Source: CAVQGZ01 sp964356295
GTDB lineage: Bacteria > Actinomycetota > Actinomycetes > Jiangellales > Jiangellaceae
Reading direction: 5' to 3'
Assembly: GCA_964356295.1 (NCBI GenBank)
Contig: CAYHHE010000096.1
Location: 1 to 10,112 of the forward strand
DNA: 10,112 nt
This document shows positions 6,184 to 10,112 of the stretch, piece after piece. A program made the position numbers and the translations under genes. The notes under the pieces were generated by a model, which worked only from the letters and a program-made list of their open reading frames with translations, did no database searches and was not told where the DNA came from. Each line of letters begins with the position of its first letter. Positions within the stretch are counted from its first letter, which is position 1.

Positions 6184-7608
6184 ATGCCCGCCGACCCCGT
6201 CCCCGCGGTGGCCGCCGCCGACCTGGCCACCGCGGCGGTGGGGGCCTCGGTGCTGTCCCGAGGCGGCACCTCTGCCGACGCCGCAGTGGCGGCTGCGCTG
6301 GCGGCGTGCGCGGCCGAGACGATCTACACCGGGCTCGCCGGCGGCGGGTTCGCGGTGCACTGGGACGCCAACGAGCAGGAGGCAACCGTCGTCGACTTCT
6401 TCGTCGACGTGCCGGGCCGGGGGCTGGACCGCCCGGTGGCTCCCATGCGAGCCATCCACGTCTCCTTCGGCGCCGCTCCGCTGGAGTACCACGTCGGGGC
6501 GGCGACCGTCGCCGTGCCGGGCAACCCGGTCGGCCTGGCCGAGGTGCACCGCCGGTTCGGCCGGCTGGGGTGGGACGAGGTGGTCCAACCGGCGTACGAG
6601 CTGGCTGCCGGCGGGGTCTCGGTGTCGACGCAGAAGGCGCTCGGCCTGGCGGTCATGCGAGAGGCGATGTGCCTGGGGCAGGAGGGCCGCGCGGCCTACG
6701 CCCCACGCGGTCGCCTGCTGGGACCGGGCGAGCGGCTGTGGCACCGCGACCTCGACCGGTCCTTCGCGCTGCTGCGAGACCAGGGACCGGAGGTGTTCTA
6801 CACCGGGCCGATCGCCGAGGCCATGCTCGAGGTGGTCTCGGCCGGCGGCGGTGCGCTGAGCGAACCGGACCTCGCCGAGTACCGCCCCAAGGTCGAGCCG
6901 GCCCGTGCAGTGCCCTTCGCCGGGGCGACGGTGCTCGGACGCACCGACCTGCTCGACCTGCTCGGGACGATCGCCGACCTGCCCGCCGACGTCGGGGAGG
7001 CGACGGCACCGCAGCGAGTGGCGACGTGGGTGCAGACCCTGCTCGACCCGTCACGACCTGTCTCCAGCAGCAGGACGGGCACCAGCAACGTGTGCGCGAC
7101 CGACGCCGAGGGCAACGCCACCGTGGTCACGACGAGCCTCGGGCTGGGGTCCGGGGACTGGGTCCCCGGATACGGCTTGCACCTGAACTCGATGCTCGGC
7201 GAGGGCGAGCTGATGGTCAGCGGGGCAGCTGTCGGCTCACGGGTGCCGTCCATGATGGCTCCGACCGTCGCCGCGGACGAGGCGGGCCTGCTGGCCGCCG
7301 CCGGTGCCGCCGGGGGCTCGCGCATCCGCTCGGCCATGCTTCAGGTGCTGTGCGGCGTCCTTGCCGAGGGTGTCGACCCGGACGCGGCAGTCCAACGGCC
7401 TCGGGTGCACCCGGTGCGCACCACCGATGCCGTGCTGGTTCATCTCGAGCCCGGATGGGACGACGCAGTGTCCGCTGTGCTGCGCGCGGAGGGCCTGGTG
7501 CTGCAGCAGTGGGAGGCCAGGTCGGCGTACTTCGGTGGGGTCAGCGTCATCACCCGGGACGGGGCGGGCGCCGATCCTCGCCGGGACGGGGCCGTCGCGG
7601 TGCCGTGA
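6184..7608 (+). CDS. Gamma-glutamyltransferase-like Ntn hydrolase (atypical)
   Basis: A 474-aa protein of the gamma-glutamyltransferase (GGT) superfamily, which self-cleaves to expose a catalytic threonine and transfers or hydrolyses gamma-glutamyl or related acyl groups. Recognisable parts are the N-terminal block GGTSADAAVAAALA and LAGGGF (52-56), and VPGNPVGLAEVHRRFG (111-126). T300 in GTSNVCATDAEGN is the predicted cleavage and nucleophile residue, 7 residues before D307 as in E. coli GGT. GG 377-378 in AGGSRIRSAMLQ forms the oxyanion hole. Oddities: typical GGTs have about 550-580 residues and a signal peptide; this one is shorter and has none. The DFRE motif that supplies the substrate-carboxylate arginine reads DFFVDVPG (71-78), and the usual NN-DD segment reads LNSMLGEGEL. 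A substrate other than glutathione is therefore likely. Its 3' end overlaps dinB by 59 bp. Confidence 0.85.
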   Translation: MPADPVPAVAAADLATAAVGASVLSRGGTSADAAVAAALAACAAETIYTGLAGGGFAVHWDANEQEATVVDFFVDVPGRGLDRPVAPMRAIHVSFGAAPLEYHVGAATVAVPGNPVGLAEVHRRFGRLGWDEVVQPAYELAAGGVSVSTQKALGLAVMREAMCLGQEGRAAYAPRGRLLGPGERLWHRDLDRSFALLRDQGPEVFYTGPIAEAMLEVVSAGGGALSEPDLAEYRPKVEPARAVPFAGATVLGRTDLLDLLGTIADLPADVGEATAPQRVATWVQTLLDPSRPVSSSRTGTSNVCATDAEGNATVVTTSLGLGSGDWVPGYGLHLNSMLGEGELMVSGAAVGSRVPSMMAPTVAADEAGLLAAAGAAGGSRIRSAMLQVLCGVLAEGVDPDAAVQRPRVHPVRTTDAVLVHLEPGWDDAVSAVLRAEGLVLQQWEARSAYFGGVSVITRDGAGADPRRDGAVAVP

Positions 7609-8965
7609 GCGTCGCGGACACGCCGGGCAGGTCCTCGGGGTCGACCGCCTGCAGGTGAGGGTCATCCGCGCCGAACGTGCGCACCGGTCCGGGGGCGCTG
7701 CCGCGCGACTCGAAACGGACCGTCACGACACCCGCACCCGACCCCCACACCCAGCCCCTCCCGTGCACCGAGTGCGCCACGTCCTGACCTGGACGCCACC
7801 GGTGGGGCTCCCGCCTGGCAGCGGGTGCGTCCAGCTCCGCGGTCGCCGCTGCGTCGCGGTCGGGAGCCTCACCGCCCCAACCGTCGGCGGGGTCGTCGAA
7901 CAGGTCCGGCTGCACCCATTGCGTGAGCCCGCTGCACCCCAGGCCCAGCAGTCGGACGCCGCGCGCCAGGTCGATCTCGCCTCGCAGCGCACGCGCGGTC
8001 CGAGCGAGCACGCGAGGGTCGTCGGTGGGGCCGGGTCGGGTGGCCGAGCGGGTGATGGTGGTGAAGTCCGGGTAGCGGGCCTTGAGGGTCACGGTCCGCC
8101 CCGACACACCGGCGTCCCGGAGTCGTCGGGCCAGCTGCCCGGACATGCGGTCGAGCACGGTCTGCACCAGCACCGGGTCGCTCAGGTCGGTGTCGAAGGT
8201 CTCCTCGACACTGATCGACTTCATCTCGTGCTCGGGCTCGACCCGACGCTCGTCGCGTCCGTGCGCGAGCTGCCACAGCAGGTCCCCGTGCGCCTCCCCG
8301 AGCATCCCCACCACCTCGGCCCGATCGAGCGCGCGGATCTGTGCGACCGTGGCGATGCCGAGTCGGGACAGTCGCGCCTCGCTCGCCGGCCCCAGCCCGG
8401 GCAGCCGCCGCACCGGCAGCGGGTCGAGGAAGGCCTGCTCGTCCCCGTCCACGACGAGTACGCCGTCGGGCTTGGCCAGGTCAGAGGCGATCTTGGCAAC
8501 CAGCTTCGACGTACCCGCCCCCACGCTCGCGGTCAGCCCCGTGACGGAGGCGATCTCGCGCCGGATGTCGCAGATCGTCGCCTCAGCGTGAGCGTGGGGG
8601 AGCAGGAGGTACGCCTCGTCCAGGGAGACCTGCTCCACGCGGTCGCAGTGCCTGCTCAGCACGTCCATCACCGCCTCGCTGCTGCGCCGGTAGGCCTCGA
8701 ACCGACCGGCCAGGATCGCCGCCCGGGGGCAGCGACGCCGCGCCTGCGCCATCGGCATCGCCGAGTGGATGCCGAACGCGCGGGCCTCGTACGAGGCGGT
8801 GGCGACCACCCCGCGCGGCCCGGTCCCTCCGACGACCACCGGCCGGTTCCGCAGGGACGGCTTGTCCCGCTGCTCCACGGCCGCGAAGAAGGCGTCGATG
8901 TCCAGGTGGGCGACCAGGGTCGGGCCGTGGCCGGCGACCTCGCCGGCTGGGCTCCGCAGCGTCAC
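7550..8965 (-). CDS. dinB: DNA polymerase IV (Y-family) with C-terminal extension
   Basis: A 471-aa error-prone translesion polymerase. Palm motifs are present: HLDIDAFFAAVE with metal ligand D22 and probable steric gate F27, and SLDEAYL with D116 and E117. SVGAGTSKLVAKIASDLAKPDG follows near 147-168, then a helix-hairpin-helix (LPGLGPASEARLSRLGI) and a little-finger domain (about 245-345). QPDLF at 352-356 looks like a beta-clamp binding motif. Beyond it lie about 115 extra residues with RPGQDVAHSVHGRGWV...GVVTVRFESR, resembling the small Tudor/SH3-like beta domain at the end of PcrA/UvrD helicases. Similar tails occur in other actinobacterial Pol IV proteins. The start is the GTG at 8965, placed by the position of the DID motif; the frame stays open far upstream only as antisense of the next gene. 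No SOS box (CGAAC-type) is seen upstream. Confidence 0.92.
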   Translation of the reverse strand: MTLRSPAGEVAGHGPTLVAHLDIDAFFAAVEQRDKPSLRNRPVVVGGTGPRGVVATASYEARAFGIHSAMPMAQARRRCPRAAILAGRFEAYRRSSEAVMDVLSRHCDRVEQVSLDEAYLLLPHAHAEATICDIRREIASVTGLTASVGAGTSKLVAKIASDLAKPDGVLVVDGDEQAFLDPLPVRRLPGLGPASEARLSRLGIATVAQIRALDRAEVVGMLGEAHGDLLWQLAHGRDERRVEPEHEMKSISVEETFDTDLSDPVLVQTVLDRMSGQLARRLRDAGVSGRTVTLKARYPDFTTITRSATRPGPTDDPRVLARTARALRGEIDLARGVRLLGLGCSGLTQWVQPDLFDDPADGWGGEAPDRDAAATAELDAPAARREPHRWRPGQDVAHSVHGRGWVWGSGAGVVTVRFESRGSAPGPVRTFGADDPHLQAVDPEDLPGVSATLTAPRRPRPGEDRRPPRPG

Positions 8966-9058
8966 CTGCCCATCGTTGCGCGGGTCGTCCACAGCCGCCG
9001 CGCCATCGGCGCGTCGTCCCCAGCCCCGGGCGGTCGGTGGCGTAGCGGACGGTTGCGG

Positions 9059-9071
9059 CGGAAGCGTTCCG
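9059..9071. repeat. 13-bp inverted repeat just upstream of the DUF4192 gene
   Basis: CGGAA-GCG-TTCCG is a perfect dyad with a 3-base centre, ending two bases before the ATG at 9074. It could be an operator, or chance in GC-rich DNA. Its left half overlaps a GCGGAAG stretch that might act as a ribosome binding site. It does not match the LexA box. Confidence 0.35.
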
Positions 9072-9073
9072 GC

Positions 9074-10111
9074 ATGACTTCTCGCGACGATGCGCTGCCT
9101 GTCCAGTGGGCTGTCCCCGAGGACGGGACCCCTGCGCTGGTCCGGGTCCGTGGCCCCGGCGACCTCGTGGCCTCGCTGCCGGCCCTGATGGGCTTCCACC
9201 CCTCGCGCAGCGTCGTGCTCCTCGTCCTGCACGGCCAGCGAGGACGGGTGCGGCTGACCATGCGGGTCGACTTGCCCGAGCCTGACCAGGACGAGCACTG
9301 GACGGAGGTGGCGCGAGTGCTCGCTGCCGGGGCGTGCCGGGCCGGTGGGACGCACGCGCTGCTGGTGTGCGTGGACGCCGACTCCGCCCTCACCCTGCGA
9401 GCGGCCGAGGCGATCGAGCAGGCCCTGGAGGGAACGGGCGTGCTGCTGGTGGACGCGGTGGCCGTGGATGCCGGGCGGTACCGCAGCGTGCTCTGCGACG
9501 ATCCCGTCTGCTGCCCGCCGGGCGGTCGGGCGGTGCCAGGCACGAGTGCCGCGACGGCCACGGCCGTGCTGGCCGGACAGGTGATCCACGCCAGCAGGAG
9601 CGACCTGGGCGCCGAGATCGCCCCGCCGGAGGGCGCGGCCGCCGAGCGAGCGGAGCGGGTGGTGAGGCTCATGGCCGCTGTGCTGAACAGCGGGTCCGTC
9701 GAGGTGACCCCGCAGGCCCTGCAGCGCCGGCTCGACCGGGCCTGCGAGGACGCCGCCGCCGGCGCGGTGCGTCTCGATCAGGCTGCGATGCTCGCGCTGC
9801 TGGTCGGCGGCCACTGCGGTCGCGACCTGACCTACCAGCATCTGACCACTCAACCGCCCGGACGCCACCGCGCCCTGTGGTCCTCGGTGTGCAGGCAGGT
9901 GCCGCGGCAGTACCTCACGGTGCCGCTGGTGATGTTCGCCTACGCCGCGTACCTGGAGGGCGACGGTGCTGCGGCCAATGTCGCGTGCGAATTCGGTGAT
10001 GCGCTCGACCCGCGGCACGCCAGCGTCTGCCTGCTCCGAGACGTGCTTGCCGCGGCGATCCCCCCAGCCGACGTCCGTGATGCGCTGGTCCGCAGCACTG
10101 CGCCGTGCTAG
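9074..10111 (+). CDS. DUF4192 domain-containing protein
   Basis: A 345-aa protein of the actinobacterial DUF4192 family, whose function is unknown. The family pattern is clear: an N-terminal RVRGPGDLVASLPALMGFHPSRS at about 24-46, a strand-rich first domain with LLVCVDAD, and the signature DAVAVDAGRYRSVLCDDPVCCPPGG (127-151), whose C141, C146 and C147 are typical. A helical half follows, with GGHCGRDLTYQHL (245-257) and, near the end, PLVMFAYAAYLEGDGAAANVA. No signal peptide or membrane segment is seen. The ATG at 9074 directly precedes the family's conserved opening, and the stop codon ends one base before the window edge, so the gene is complete. It is divergent from dinB, with 108 bp between starts. 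The two starts share that gap but no functional link can be read from it. Confidence 0.9.
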   Translation: MTSRDDALPVQWAVPEDGTPALVRVRGPGDLVASLPALMGFHPSRSVVLLVLHGQRGRVRLTMRVDLPEPDQDEHWTEVARVLAAGACRAGGTHALLVCVDADSALTLRAAEAIEQALEGTGVLLVDAVAVDAGRYRSVLCDDPVCCPPGGRAVPGTSAATATAVLAGQVIHASRSDLGAEIAPPEGAAAERAERVVRLMAAVLNSGSVEVTPQALQRRLDRACEDAAAGAVRLDQAAMLALLVGGHCGRDLTYQHLTTQPPGRHRALWSSVCRQVPRQYLTVPLVMFAYAAYLEGDGAAANVACEFGDALDPRHASVCLLRDVLAAAIPPADVRDALVRSTAPC

Positions 10112-10112
10112 G

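Noticed and set aside
3713..8965. A DNA repair island (LigB plus Pol IV)
   Set aside because: The two genes are separated by two unrelated hydrolase genes on the other strand, and nothing suggests shared regulation.
9059..9071. LexA/SOS box controlling dinB and the DUF4192 gene
   Set aside because: The dyad is GGAA-N3-TTCC, not the GAAC-N4-GTTC form of actinobacterial LexA boxes, and it sits about 95 bp from the dinB start.
8966..10018. Open minus-strand extension upstream of dinB
   Set aside because: It is antisense to the DUF4192 gene and has arginine/proline/glycine-rich composition typical of shadow frames.
7304..10111. A very long plus-strand frame of over 900 codons ending with the DUF4192 protein
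   Set aside because: Only the last 345 codons (from 9074) match a protein family. The rest is antisense to dinB and the end of the GGT-like gene and is kept open by GC-rich codon usage.

Overview
The window is about 10.1 kb of very GC-rich, almost fully coding DNA from an actinobacterium. The clade is read from gene content: an SseA-type sulfurtransferase followed by a SufE-like protein, an LigB-type ATP-dependent DNA ligase, a DUF4192 protein, and a Pol IV with a long C-terminal extension. GTG starts, starts without a ribosome binding site, and convergent genes overlapping at their 3' ends fit the same group. I see no rRNA, tRNA, insertion sequence, phage gene or CRISPR array.

Layout. (1) 2-1718, plus strand: a tight three-gene run made of a membrane protein with a CREST/alkaline-ceramidase-like metal site (cut by the window edge), a small unrecognised protein, and a haloalkane dehalogenase-family alpha/beta hydrolase. 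(2) 1719-1876: a convergent intergenic region with a hairpin beside each stop codon and a larger central inverted repeat built from copies of CTTGACG. (3) 1877-3240, minus strand: an sseA-sufE sulfur-transfer operon. (4) 3241-3373: a divergent intergenic region holding a 28-bp dyad that reads as an ECF sigma promoter (GGAAC-N18-GTT) on both strands. (5) 3374-3724, plus: a DUF1232 (YkvA-like) protein, overlapping the end of ligB by 12 bp. (6) 3713-5260, minus: ligB. (7) 5288-6109, plus: an SGNH hydrolase, starting 27 bp from the divergent ligB start. (8) 6184-7608, plus: a gamma-glutamyltransferase-like Ntn hydrolase lacking the usual substrate-binding arginine. (9) 7550-8965, minus: dinB (Pol IV), overlapping the previous gene by 59 bp tail to tail. 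(10) 9074-10111, plus: a DUF4192 protein, complete.

Functionally this is mostly ordinary chromosome: sulfur and Fe-S handling, two DNA repair or replication enzymes, and several hydrolases. I do not see a clear new multi-gene system. The most noteworthy signal is the symmetric two-way ECF promoter between sseA and the DUF1232 gene. It would place a sulfurtransferase operon and a membrane-associated DUF1232 protein under one thiol or envelope stress sigma factor. Next come the CTTGACG repeat cluster and the atypical gamma-glutamyltransferase.
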